From assembly GCA_964012875.1 (NCBI GenBank), contig CAXGUU010000025.1:1-19200 (forward strand): a stretch of DNA of 19,200 bases, read 5' to 3'. Shown piece after piece: positions 7,521 to 14,640 of the stretch (positions within the stretch are counted from its first letter, which is position 1; each line of letters begins with the position of its first letter). The translations under genes were made by a program, and so were the position numbers. A model generated the notes under the pieces. It did not search any database, was not told the DNA's origin, and saw nothing but the letters and a program-made list of their open reading frames with translations. This stretch comes from CAXGUU01 sp964012875. GTDB taxonomy: Bacteria; Pseudomonadota; Gammaproteobacteria; Ga0077536.

Positions 7521-8876
7521 ATGCATTCACTGACTTCGCGCGTCCTGTTGAGCGCGACACTGTTGCTTGTGATTTTGTTGGGTGGCGCTGGAATCCTCAT
7601 TGATCGTGCTTTTCAGGACAGCGCGTTAAGTGCTGTCCAGGATCGTCTGCGCGGTCGCGTATTTTTGCTTATCGGCGCATTCGATTTCGAGCAGACTTCC
7701 AATCATGAAGCACTGATCTCGCTGCCGGATCCGAATCTGACCACCCCAGGTTCGGGGCATTATGCACGGGTGCTTAACGCAGCGGGCGGACGGTTGTGGT
7801 CGAGTCGTTCGATGCTGGGGATCAACGTTGGGATGCCCGAATCAGCCGGGGTTGGCGAGTGGCGCTATTCAACGGTGAGTGACGGCGCCAACGAGGTATT
7901 TGCATTGTCGTATCGAATCATTTGGGAGGGCGACGGCGTGGCGACGCCGCTGGAGTACTCACTGGAAGCTTTCGAGCATGCGCAAACCTACGATGCGATC
8001 GTCCGGGAATTCAGGCATAGCCTGTGGCTCTGGTTCGTGGGCTTAAGCTTTCTGATTCTGATTGTTCAAGTCGTGTTCCTCCGCTGGGCGATGCACCCAT
8101 TGTCTCGCGTGGGCGATGAGGTTCGTTCAATAGAATTGGGCGTCAAGGATCGAATTGACCACAATTACCCGACGGAATTGAATGCGCTTACGCGGAATCT
8201 GAATAACCTGATCAAACACAACCGCGACAATCTTCGCCGCTACCGAAACTCCCTTGGCGATCTGGCGCACTCTATCAAAACACCTTTGGCAATTCTTCGA
8301 AACGAGGTCGGCCAGTCGGAAGGCGGAGACCGCGACACGACCGCCGTGGAGCAGATCGATCGGATCGACCGAACTGTCCAGTACTACCTTCAGCGTAGCG
8401 CGACAGCAGGTCATTCAATTCTGGCTGCGCCTGTCATGATCGAACCTGCCGTAAACAGGATCGTCGCATCGCTGAAAAAAGTTCACGGCGCGAGAGCGCT
8501 GTCCATCGACGTTCGCGTCGAACCTGGTTTGACATTTTCAGTTGATGAAGGAGATTTGATGGAGATCGTCGGCAATCTTTCTGACAACGCGTGTAAGTGG
8601 GCGGAATCCAGAATCGAGATTCGCGTCTCATGCATTGAAAATGCCGACGAAAACGCGTCGTTGCTGGTCGTAGTATCTGACGATGGTCCCGGCATTCCGG
8701 AAGACCAGTTGCAACAGATTACACAGCGGGGCACGCGTCTTGATGAATCGGTCGAAGGGCACGGCATCGGCTTAAGCATTGTGCGCGAAATGGTTGAGAG
8801 CGCGTATCGAGGGCGGTTGACTTTGACAAATGCCGAAGTCGGATTAACCGTCGAGGTAGTACTTCGCCCGGCCTGA
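7521..8876 (+). CDS. PhoQ-type sensor histidine kinase
   Basis: This is a membrane sensor kinase, the partner of the preceding response regulator. The 451-residue protein has a first membrane span at about 7-27 and a periplasmic sensor region of about 140 residues (30-165). The second span is at 168-188, followed by a HAMP-like linker. The H box DLAHSIKTPLAILRNEV (phosphorylated H250) is close in style to PhoQ. The ATPase domain has the N box GNLSDNACKWAE (351-362), the G1 box DDGPGIP (387-393) and the G2 box GHGIGLSIV (413-421). The periplasmic part does not show the acidic Mg2+-binding cluster of enteric PhoQ to my eye, though it has scattered Asp/Glu, so the sensed signal may differ. The ATG at 7521 is the only start giving the first membrane span. 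fabA follows 58 bp later with its own promoter. Confidence 0.94.
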   Translation: MHSLTSRVLLSATLLLVILLGGAGILIDRAFQDSALSAVQDRLRGRVFLLIGAFDFEQTSNHEALISLPDPNLTTPGSGHYARVLNAAGGRLWSSRSMLGINVGMPESAGVGEWRYSTVSDGANEVFALSYRIIWEGDGVATPLEYSLEAFEHAQTYDAIVREFRHSLWLWFVGLSFLILIVQVVFLRWAMHPLSRVGDEVRSIELGVKDRIDHNYPTELNALTRNLNNLIKHNRDNLRRYRNSLGDLAHSIKTPLAILRNEVGQSEGGDRDTTAVEQIDRIDRTVQYYLQRSATAGHSILAAPVMIEPAVNRIVASLKKVHGARALSIDVRVEPGLTFSVDEGDLMEIVGNLSDNACKWAESRIEIRVSCIENADENASLLVVVSDDGPGIPEDQLQQITQRGTRLDESVEGHGIGLSIVREMVESAYRGRLTLTNAEVGLTVEVVLRPA

Positions 8877-8900
8877 AAGACCGAACTGGCATGCAGCCTT

Positions 8901-8916
8901 TGGTATACTTGCCTGC
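8901..8916 (+). promoter_or_regulatory. Extended -10 promoter for fabA
   Basis: TGGTATACT at 8901-8909 is an extended -10: the TG dinucleotide, one spacer base, then TATACT (5 of 6 matches to the sigma-70 -10). No good -35 hexamer lies 16-18 bases upstream, which is acceptable for this promoter class. Transcription would start near 8916, about 19 bases before the fabA ATG. I saw no convincing FadR or FabR palindrome. Confidence 0.5.
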
Positions 8917-8934
8917 CTGAAGCGACTTCCCGCA

Positions 8935-9501
8935 ATGCCTGACAAGAAAGACACACCTTTAAACGTTGAGGCACCAATTATTGTTGCTGGACGTAATGCC
9001 AACCAATTCAGCAACGAAGAGTTACTGGCCTGCGGCCATGGTGCTCTGTTCGGTCCGGGCAACGCCAAACTTCCACTGCCGCCGATGTTGATGTTTGACC
9101 GGATTACAAAAATCAACGGTACTGACGGCGCCTACTCTCGTGGCGTAATTACCGCTGAACTCGACATTACCCCTGACCTATGGTTCTTCGGCTGTCATTT
9201 TGAAGAAGACCCTGTGATGCCCGGGTGCCTTGGTCTCGACGCGATGTGGCAATTGGTCGGGTTTTTCCTGGCCTGGAAAGGCGGACTGGGCCGCGGTCGC
9301 GCCCTTGGCGGCGCGGACGTACAGTTCACGGGGCAGGTAACCCCTGACAAGTCACTGGTGCGCTACACCGTCGATATCAAACGTATCATCGCCCGCACCC
9401 TAGTGATGGGCATCGCCGACGCGACGATGGAAGTTGATGGCGAGCAGATTTACGAAGGCAAGAGCCTTCGAGTCGGGTTGTTTACTGAAGACCAGTTGTG
9501 A
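8935..9501 (+). CDS. fabA: 3-hydroxydecanoyl-ACP dehydratase/isomerase FabA
   Basis: FabA dehydrates 3-hydroxydecanoyl-ACP and isomerises trans-2- to cis-3-decenoyl-ACP, the branch point to unsaturated fatty acids. The 188-residue hot-dog-fold protein contains PDLWFFGCHF with the active-site histidine (H88), and DPVMPGCLGLDAMWQLVGF with the catalytic aspartate (D102). FTGQV and KRIIARTLVMG follow, all nearly identical to E. coli. It is about 16 residues longer than E. coli FabA (172), all in a non-conserved N-terminal extension; no later ATG or GTG offers an alternative start, so I keep the ATG at 8935. No fabB-type gene follows here, so the usual fabA-fabB pair is split. The gene faces the minus-strand TPR gene. 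Confidence 0.96.
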   Translation: MPDKKDTPLNVEAPIIVAGRNANQFSNEELLACGHGALFGPGNAKLPLPPMLMFDRITKINGTDGAYSRGVITAELDITPDLWFFGCHFEEDPVMPGCLGLDAMWQLVGFFLAWKGGLGRGRALGGADVQFTGQVTPDKSLVRYTVDIKRIIARTLVMGIADATMEVDGEQIYEGKSLRVGLFTEDQL

Positions 9502-9502
9502 A

Positions 9503-9527
9503 AAATAGAGCGTCGCGCTCGCAGTTT
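9503..9527. terminator. Weak bidirectional terminator between fabA and the TPR gene
   Basis: GAGCG (9508-9512) pairs with CGCTC (9516-9520) over a three-base loop. On the minus strand the stem is followed by TATTTTT, which gives a plausible terminator for the TPR operon. On the plus strand it is followed by GCAGTTTT. The stem is only 5 bp, so strength is doubtful, but the position between two convergent stops is right. Confidence 0.4.
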
Positions 9528-9532
9528 TAGAC

Positions 9533-10111
9533 CTAAATAGGTTGCTGTTGGCTCAGGATTGCCTTCAGCATTTGAATCTGAAGGGCAGTTGACTGTATCC
9601 ATGGGTTGATACCGAGCGCCTCTTCGAACGAGTTGAGTGCCGCGCGATAATTCTCCATTCGCAGATAGCATTGTCCGCGGCCCGAAAGCGCGCCGAAATG
9701 GCGGGGTTCAAGTGCCAATGCTTGGTCGATATCACTGAGCGAACCCGTAATGTTGCCAACCAGGTAACGCAATATTGCGCGCTGGTTCCAGGCTTCGGCG
9801 AAACCCGGGTAGTCTTCGACGAGCCGGTCGAACGCTCGGCCAGCGGCTTCCACGTCGCCCGCTTCGGCAGCCATTCTCGCATTAATTAAAGCGTCTACCG
9901 ATTGGTTATCAGGTCCTTCGAACCAGATTGCCCATATTTCTTGCTGAATGCTCTGTGCAATGCCGGGGTTGGCGGCATTAACAAGACTTGAAAACAAGTG
10001 TGATAGACGGGGATCTGTTTGATCGGCGCTCGCGCTCGATGCCGCCACTCCCATGCAGGCGAGCCAGACGGTCAGTCCCAGGCGTCGCCGTATTACGTCT
10101 ATCACCGACAT
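9533..10111 (-). CDS. Small periplasmic tetratricopeptide-repeat protein
   Basis: This is a 192-residue protein built from tetratricopeptide repeats, which usually hold protein partners; the partner is unknown. A signal peptide is visible: basic IRRRLG, hydrophobic LTVWLACMGVAA, and a cleavage site ASA|DQ at residue 29. The mature part has a helical segment DPRLSHLF...QEIWAIW (about 33-63). Three TPR-like units follow at roughly 71-103, 104-137 and 138-171, with typical A-x-G-D, A-W-N-Q-R and A-L-x-S-F-E-E-A-L-x-I-N-P patterns. Its ATG overlaps the hemL stop by one base (TGATG on the minus strand), so translation is probably coupled to hemL. Small DPRL...TPR proteins of this type are common in proteobacteria but uncharacterised. 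A link to heme synthesis is suggested only by the gene order. Confidence 0.85.
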   Translation of the reverse strand: MSVIDVIRRRLGLTVWLACMGVAASSASADQTDPRLSHLFSSLVNAANPGIAQSIQQEIWAIWFEGPDNQSVDALINARMAAEAGDVEAAGRAFDRLVEDYPGFAEAWNQRAILRYLVGNITGSLSDIDQALALEPRHFGALSGRGQCYLRMENYRAALNSFEEALGINPWIQSTALQIQMLKAILSQQQPI

Positions 10112-11403
10112 CAGCTGGCGCCGAGTTTGGCAAAGGCGTTATTGGCAGCATTAAGCGTGCTATCTATTGCGTGTTCGTCGTGAGCGGACGAGATGAAACC
10201 GGATTCAAAGGCGGACGGCGCGAGATTCACACCGCCCTCGAGCATCAGGTGGAAGAACTTTCGAAAGCGGTCTGTATCGCTTGCCATAACGCTGTCGAAA
10301 TTGTTGACCGAATCCGATGCAGTGAAAAACATTCCGAACATGCCGCAAACGTGGTTGGTCGCAAAGTCGACATTGTGGCGGTTGGCAAGCTTTTCAAGTT
10401 CGCTGCAAAGATGGGTCGTCACTTCGGAAAGCCGTTCATAGAATCCGTCGGCCGTAGTCAGCCGCAGCGTTTCAATACCGCACACCATTGCCAGTGGGTT
10501 ACCCGACAAAGTACCAGCCTGATACACCGAACCGTTCGGTGCGAATTGGTCCATGAGTGATACGGGTCCGGCGATGGCACCGACCGGCATTCCGCCACCG
10601 ATGACTTTGCCCAGAATGGTCAGGTCAGGAGTAACGCCGTACAAGGCCTCGGCGCAGCCGCTATGCACGCGGAAGCCAGTCATCACTTCGTCGAAAATTA
10701 GTACGCTTCCCGAGTCCCGACACAGTTCGCGTAACCGTTCCAGAAATCCAGCGCGGGGCGGGACGCAGCTCATGTTGCCGGCGACGGGCTCGACGATGAC
10801 AGCAGCGATATCGTTACCCAGATCGGTGAACGCGGATTCCAACCCTTCAATATAGTTGTACCGCAGTGTTGTCGTGAGTTCCGCAAGCCCGTTCGGCACT
10901 CCCGGAGACGTCGGAATCCCCAGCGTCAATGCACCTGAACCTGCTTTGACCAGCAATGAATCAGCGTGCCCGTGGTAACAACCTTCGAATTTCACTATGC
11001 GCTCACGGCTTGTATGGGCGCGGGCGAGGCGCAGCGCACTCATCGCCGCTTCGGTCCCGGAATTGACCATTCGCACTTTTTCGGCGGATTTCAAACGTGA
11101 GACGACCATCTCCGCCAGCATTGTTTCAGTTTCCGAGGGGCCACCGAAACTGAGTCCGTTTTGCAGTTGCTCGGTCAGCGCGGCGGTCACGTCCGGGTGT
11201 GCATGTCCGACAATCGCAGGCCCCCAAGCACCCACGTAATCGACGTATTTCTCGCCGTCACAGTCTTCAAGCCACGCGCCCTGACCCTTCACGTAATACT
11301 TCGGCGAACCACCGACGCTGTTGAACGCGCGGACCGGGGAGTTGACCCCGCCGACCAGCACCTGGCGTGCCGCCTGGTGCAAGGATTCTGATGTCGAACT
11401 CAT
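10111..11403 (-). CDS. hemL: Glutamate-1-semialdehyde 2,1-aminomutase HemL
   Basis: HemL is the PLP enzyme that converts glutamate-1-semialdehyde to 5-aminolevulinate, the committed tetrapyrrole precursor, in the C5 pathway. The 430-residue cytosolic protein has the N-terminal VLVGGVNSPVRAF signature, DYVGAWGPAIVGHAHP, and VNSGTEAAMSALRLAR for PLP phosphate binding. GCYHGHADSLLVKAGSG is also present, as is IFDEVMTGFRV with the ring-binding D238. The Schiff-base lysine is K266 in TILGKVIGGGMPVGA. Length and motifs match E. coli HemL (426). The gene lies 57 bp downstream of hemJ, another tetrapyrrole gene, and overlaps the TPR gene by one base. No heme-responsive element could be seen. Confidence 0.97.
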   Translation of the reverse strand: MSSTSESLHQAARQVLVGGVNSPVRAFNSVGGSPKYYVKGQGAWLEDCDGEKYVDYVGAWGPAIVGHAHPDVTAALTEQLQNGLSFGGPSETETMLAEMVVSRLKSAEKVRMVNSGTEAAMSALRLARAHTSRERIVKFEGCYHGHADSLLVKAGSGALTLGIPTSPGVPNGLAELTTTLRYNYIEGLESAFTDLGNDIAAVIVEPVAGNMSCVPPRAGFLERLRELCRDSGSVLIFDEVMTGFRVHSGCAEALYGVTPDLTILGKVIGGGMPVGAIAGPVSLMDQFAPNGSVYQAGTLSGNPLAMVCGIETLRLTTADGFYERLSEVTTHLCSELEKLANRHNVDFATNHVCGMFGMFFTASDSVNNFDSVMASDTDRFRKFFHLMLEGGVNLAPSAFESGFISSAHDEHAIDSTLNAANNAFAKLGAS

Positions 11404-11460
11404 GCTCGAATTGTATCGCTGATTTCGTTGCAGGAACGCCAGTTAAGTAATAGTTTCAGT

Positions 11461-11886
11461 TCACGGTTTCACGATCGCCAGTAAAACTACGCCCACCAGG
11501 ATGAACACGGGCGCTTCGTTCAACCAACGATAAAAAACATGCGTATGGACGTTAGCATCCGCCGCGAAGCGTTTGAGCAGGATTCCCAGATAGACGTGGT
11601 AGCCGATTAATAACGCGACCAGTCCGAGTTTCCACCAAAGCCATTCGCTGTGGCTGAACCATGTCCAGCCCTGGTGTGCCGCCAGCCAGCATCCGGATGC
11701 CACGGTGAGCACCGCCCCGGGGGTCATTATTCCCCGGAACAACTTGCGTTCCATAATCTTGAAACGCTCGCATCCGATTTCGTCCTCGGTCATCGTGTGG
11801 TACACGTACAGCCGCGGCAGGTAAAACAGGCCCGCGAACCACGTCACCATAAACACGATGTGGAATGCTTTTAACCAGAGGTACAT
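11461..11886 (-). CDS. hemJ: HemJ-type protoporphyrinogen IX oxidase (CopD/UPF0093 family)
   Basis: HemJ oxidises protoporphyrinogen IX to protoporphyrin IX in the inner membrane in bacteria that lack HemG or HemY. The 141-residue protein starts MYLWLKAFHIVFMVTWFAG, with the conserved H9, then LPRLYVYH and the FKIMERKLFRGIMTPGA block. Conserved KLGLVALLIGYHVYLG and FYRWLNEAPVFIL follow, ending in IVKP. Four membrane segments are apparent (about 4-24, 53-70, 83-103 and 122-140). This is the family's usual length and motif order. Its position immediately before hemL, on the same strand, supports the heme role. CopD-type copper proteins are the looser relatives, but the H9 and MERKL pattern is specific to HemJ. 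Confidence 0.9.
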   Translation of the reverse strand: MYLWLKAFHIVFMVTWFAGLFYLPRLYVYHTMTEDEIGCERFKIMERKLFRGIMTPGAVLTVASGCWLAAHQGWTWFSHSEWLWWKLGLVALLIGYHVYLGILLKRFAADANVHTHVFYRWLNEAPVFILVGVVLLAIVKP

Positions 11887-11977
11887 GAGTGAGATTCGAG
11901 CTGTCGGAACTGCGACTCGCCGGGCTTCGGTGGCTGCTCGGTCGGCAATTCGACCGGGCGATTAAGTCTAAGTCGGC

Positions 11978-12652
11978 TCAGTCGCTACCAGGTTTATCGA
12001 GTGCAAGGCTTTGCCCAGCTTCGGGTATTGGCGGTGCGTCGGTACCGGGCGGTGTGCCCCGAAAGAAATCCCGAATTCTGCTGAAAATACCTTTAAGGAT
12101 TCGAAATATTTTCGGTAAAAGCCATGCCAGGGCCAGCAGAAAGATGAGTAGGAGTACCAAAAAGACGACCGGGTGATTGAGCGCTGCCCACAGCCCGCCG
12201 AAGACCATTAAGTCTTCCGTCACGGACGCTGACCAATTGGTCACCGGTTCAGGAGACGTGTTTATCACCGCGCGACTGCTTGTTTTGGCGACATGAGAGC
12301 TGGCCGCCAGACCGCCCCCAACAATAAAGGCCGCCATCTGCACGCCGGCGTCAAGTTCGCCAACCGCGCCCGCAGCCAGCGCCGCGCCTGCAGGAATTCG
12401 GACGAACGTGTGGATCACGTCCCAGGCCGAATCCACCCCAGGGGTTTTGTCCGCAAAAAATTCGACGAGGTACATGAATCCGGCGGCGGTAATGACCAAT
12501 GGATTGGTCAAAATCTCAAGGTTCGGCGGCAGCGTTAACGTGCCTGTCGTACCGAGAATTCCGAACATCAATAGCGCGGCATAGAGGTTGATACCGCTCG
12601 CCCACGCAGCGCCAGCTGCGATCGCGACTGTTGCTGTGATTTCCGGACCCAT
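11978..12652 (-). CDS. DUF4126 family membrane protein
   Basis: This is an uncharacterised integral membrane protein of the DUF4126 type. Counted from ATG 12652 it has 224 residues. An early hydrophobic region carries AWASGINLYAALLMFGILG. The family hallmark YLVEFFADKTPGVDSAWDVIHTFVRIPAG follows, seen here as EFFADK, PGVDSAWD and HTFVRIPAG. Further hydrophobic stretches are AAFIVGGGLAA and VVFLVLLLIFLLALAWLL, and the cytoplasmic tail is basic then proline-rich. I prefer ATG 12652 because AGAGG lies nine bases upstream of it on the minus strand; a TTG nine codons earlier is in frame but has no such site. hemJ begins 91 bp later on the same strand, so an operon with the heme genes is possible. 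Function is unknown. Confidence 0.85.
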   Translation of the reverse strand: MGPEITATVAIAAGAAWASGINLYAALLMFGILGTTGTLTLPPNLEILTNPLVITAAGFMYLVEFFADKTPGVDSAWDVIHTFVRIPAGAALAAGAVGELDAGVQMAAFIVGGGLAASSHVAKTSSRAVINTSPEPVTNWSASVTEDLMVFGGLWAALNHPVVFLVLLLIFLLALAWLLPKIFRILKGIFSRIRDFFRGTPPGTDAPPIPEAGQSLALDKPGSD

Positions 12653-12936
12653 TTCACTAATCCTCTGATTTTGAGGCAATTACGCCTGATGTCATTGAAA
12701 TCGCTACCGTATCCTAAGATGTTCAGTTTGACACAGAACTTAGGCTAAGTTTCCTAAGCCGCTGTGAATGGATATCGTAAGTCATTGACTAATCAGGATT
12801 TTGAAAGTAATGTCCGCGCAATCTCTAGACCTCAGATGGGGGCTTAGCCACTAAATTCCAGTGTTCCACTAAACGTTTACCGGCGAAAATTCGTGGGCGC
12901 GTCGTGGGTACTGATCGCTACGGATAAGCTGGCCGG
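12653..12936. other. Divergent intergenic region with CCTAAG/CTTAGG repeats
   Basis: This 284-bp gap separates DUF4126 (minus) from the DUF6776-like gene (plus) and must hold promoters for both groups. CCTAAG occurs at 12713-12718 and 12753-12758 with its inverse CTTAGG at 12739-12744; the last two can form a 6-bp stem with an 8-base loop. TTGACA at 12728-12733 is a good plus-strand -35, but no good -10 follows at 16-18 bases. The palindrome GGCTTAGCC is at 12841-12849. A 14-codon ATG frame at 12810 is probably chance. No RNA gene was recognised. Confidence 0.5.
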
Positions 12937-13647
12937 ATGAAACTTGTCGTAACTCATCACCGCCCCCTGCGTAAGATTGCTGTTCGGCTTGCCTTGGTTG
13001 GAGGCACGGTGCTGGCAATTTTGGCTGCGCTGGATTACGGCCATCGGAAATCAATCGGGAATGCAATGATTGCCACTAGCGAGAAACGCACCTTGCTGAA
13101 GGAGGTCGTGGGTCTCAGGCGCGAAAACGAAACCCTGTATGACCAGGTTGCCGCGCTGAAACGCGCTCAGGCAATCAGTACACATGCGCGAAAAGACAAT
13201 CATGCGGAGATGGTCAGTCTGCAGAACCGGATCGCCGAATTAGAAAGCGAGATTAATTTCTACAGAAATGTTGTTGGGGCGACTGGTGTCGGCTCTGGCC
13301 CTCAGGTTAAAGGAATTGAAATCCACGAACTCGAGGGAGATGGCCGCTACAGGTACAAACTGGTGCTGACCCACGTGAGTAAAAGCAATGGGCTTGCGGA
13401 GGGTGGCCTCGAGCTCGGCATCCGCGGCGAGCAAGAAGGACAGCGGGCGGAGCTTGGCTACGCGGATGTCGTGGAGTCGGGACCCGCCTCGCTTGAGTTC
13501 AAGTTCAAACATTTTCATTTGTTCGAAGGCACGTTACGGATCCCTCAGGACTTTGTGCCGCGACAGATACATCTTGCCGTAAGCCACGGCTCACGGCGTA
13601 AAGGCCGACAACCACAAATATACGATTGGGCTTCGGTTCTGAATTAG
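12937..13647 (+). CDS. DUF6776-like membrane-anchored coiled-coil protein
   Basis: This 236-residue protein has one N-terminal membrane span (about 16-33, after a basic HHRPLRK segment). A coiled-coil stretch of about 60 residues follows (47-110; EVVGLRRENETLYDQVAALK-type heptads, then LQNRIAELESEINFYRNVVG). The C-terminal globular domain of about 115 residues is beta-rich, with RYRYKLVLTHVSK, EFKFKHFHLFEGTLRIPQDF and P..IHLAV. The order (single span, coiled coil, ...FYR..., then Y.Y.L.L.H and F.F..F...G.L..P..F.P) is that of DUF6776, a family of unknown function often beside bactofilin genes. Topology suggests the N terminus in the cytoplasm and the coiled coil and globular part in the periplasm. 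The bactofilin gene follows 13 bp later. The ATG at 12937 fits the membrane span; its ribosome site is weak. Confidence 0.75.
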   Translation: MKLVVTHHRPLRKIAVRLALVGGTVLAILAALDYGHRKSIGNAMIATSEKRTLLKEVVGLRRENETLYDQVAALKRAQAISTHARKDNHAEMVSLQNRIAELESEINFYRNVVGATGVGSGPQVKGIEIHELEGDGRYRYKLVLTHVSKSNGLAEGGLELGIRGEQEGQRAELGYADVVESGPASLEFKFKHFHLFEGTLRIPQDFVPRQIHLAVSHGSRRKGRQPQIYDWASVLN

Positions 13648-13660
13648 GGAGAAGAGCCAA

Positions 13661-14098
13661 ATGATGGGCAAGCCAAAAAAGCGCAAAGCGACTAAAGTCG
13701 ATTCCTTGATCGGACAGCAGTCGACGATTCTTGGAGATATACGATTTGGCGGAGGACTTCATGTTGACGGTACGATAAAGGGTAATGTCATCGCCGACGG
13801 CGACGATCAGGCGACGCTTACCGTTAGCGATCGCGGCACCATCGAAGGCGAGGTTCGCGTCCCGTACATCATCCTGAACGGCCTGGTGAATGGCGACGTT
13901 CACGCGAACGAACATGTGGAACTGGCCTCGAATGCTCGCGTCGAAGGGAATGTTCACTACGCTTTAATCGAAATGGCGATGGGGGCGGAGGTCAACGGCA
14001 AACTAGTTAGGATCGTCGAAGATCAGCGTAAACCGCTGGCTTTAGACCATGATCCTGATGTTCCCAGTACCGTACCGCACCCCACGCAATCCGAATAA
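13661..14098 (+). CDS. Bactofilin (polymer-forming cytoskeletal protein)
   Basis: Bactofilins assemble without nucleotide into filaments or sheets on the inner membrane and act as scaffolds for envelope enzymes. The 145-residue protein has a short basic N terminus (GKPKKRKATK), a central right-handed beta-helix domain of about 100 residues and an acidic, proline-rich tail. The helix shows six-residue-spaced turns: LIGQQSTILGDI, GGLHVDGTIKGNV, LTVSDRGTIEGEV, IILNGLVNGDV, VELASNARVEGNV and ALIEMAMGAEVNGKL. Length is typical (110-200). GGGAG at 13648-13652 sits eight bases before ATG 13661; a second ATG follows directly, and the first is preferred. The upstream gene 13 bp away encodes the DUF6776-like protein; erpA follows after 75 bp. 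Confidence 0.93.
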   Translation: MMGKPKKRKATKVDSLIGQQSTILGDIRFGGGLHVDGTIKGNVIADGDDQATLTVSDRGTIEGEVRVPYIILNGLVNGDVHANEHVELASNARVEGNVHYALIEMAMGAEVNGKLVRIVEDQRKPLALDHDPDVPSTVPHPTQSE

Positions 14099-14173
14099 CC
14101 GTACACAACGGCGGGGTGAAACGAGCCGGTAACGCCACTACCTTTCTTACATATATGACTTTTGAGAATCATC

Positions 14174-14515
14174 ATGGAAGCGACTACTGAAGCTTTGGTA
14201 TTTACAGATTCCGCCGCGCTGAAGGTTCGCGAATTGATCGACGAGGAAGGCGACGACGGCCTGATGCTGCGAGTATTCATTTCCGGCGGTGGCTGCTCAG
14301 GTTTCCAGTACGGGTTTACTTTCGATCAGGACGAAACCGACGGGGACACCATAGTCGTAAATCACGGTGTCAAGCTTCTGGTCGATCCAATGAGCGTGCA
14401 GTACTTGATGGGTGCCGAAATCGACTACACCGAAGGACTTGAAGGATCGCAGTTCGTTATACGCAATCCCAATGCGACAACGACCTGTGGATGCGGCTCG
14501 TCATTTTCCGTTTGA
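14174..14515 (+). CDS. erpA: A-type iron-sulfur carrier ErpA
   Basis: ErpA delivers assembled [Fe-S] clusters to target proteins, including those of isoprenoid synthesis and respiration. The 113-residue protein is close to E. coli ErpA (114). FISGGGCSGFQYGFTFD has the first ligand C41, VDPMSVQYLMGAEIDYTEGLEGS follows, and the C-terminal CGCGSSFSV has C105 and C107. The end is nearly identical to E. coli. The start is ATG 14174; a TTG at 14162 is in frame but adds only four residues, and E. coli ErpA has none of them. It is the last plus-strand gene before the anmK cluster, which reads toward it. Confidence 0.96.
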   Translation: MEATTEALVFTDSAALKVRELIDEEGDDGLMLRVFISGGGCSGFQYGFTFDQDETDGDTIVVNHGVKLLVDPMSVQYLMGAEIDYTEGLEGSQFVIRNPNATTTCGCGSSFSV

Positions 14516-14640
14516 ATTCGGACTCATGACGGGTAGTTAAGCGGGCTCTGTTCTAACGCGAATGCGCCCCGGCGAGCTGCCCGAAATTTTAACCAGAGCC
14601 GCCGGCAAGCTAGTACGGCATTGGCTCTTAAGTTAAGTTT
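14516..14640. other. Convergent gap between erpA and anmK
   Basis: This 125-bp gap lies between two converging genes. GGCTCTG at 14544-14550 and CAGAGCC at 14594-14600 form a 7-bp inverted repeat across 43 bases. A second repeat, CGTCAT (14499-14504) and ATGACG (14526-14531), spans the erpA stop with an inner CCG/CGG. Neither is followed by a convincing run of T on either strand, so I do not call a terminator. No gene was recognised. Confidence 0.4.

Noticed and set aside
11404..11415. TACAAT on the minus strand just before hemL as a -10
   Set aside because: It would place the transcript start on the ATG and has no fitting -35; hemL more likely reads from the hemJ side.
12810..12854. A 14-codon ATG frame in the divergent gap
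   Set aside because: Too short, with no ribosome site or conserved look; likely chance.
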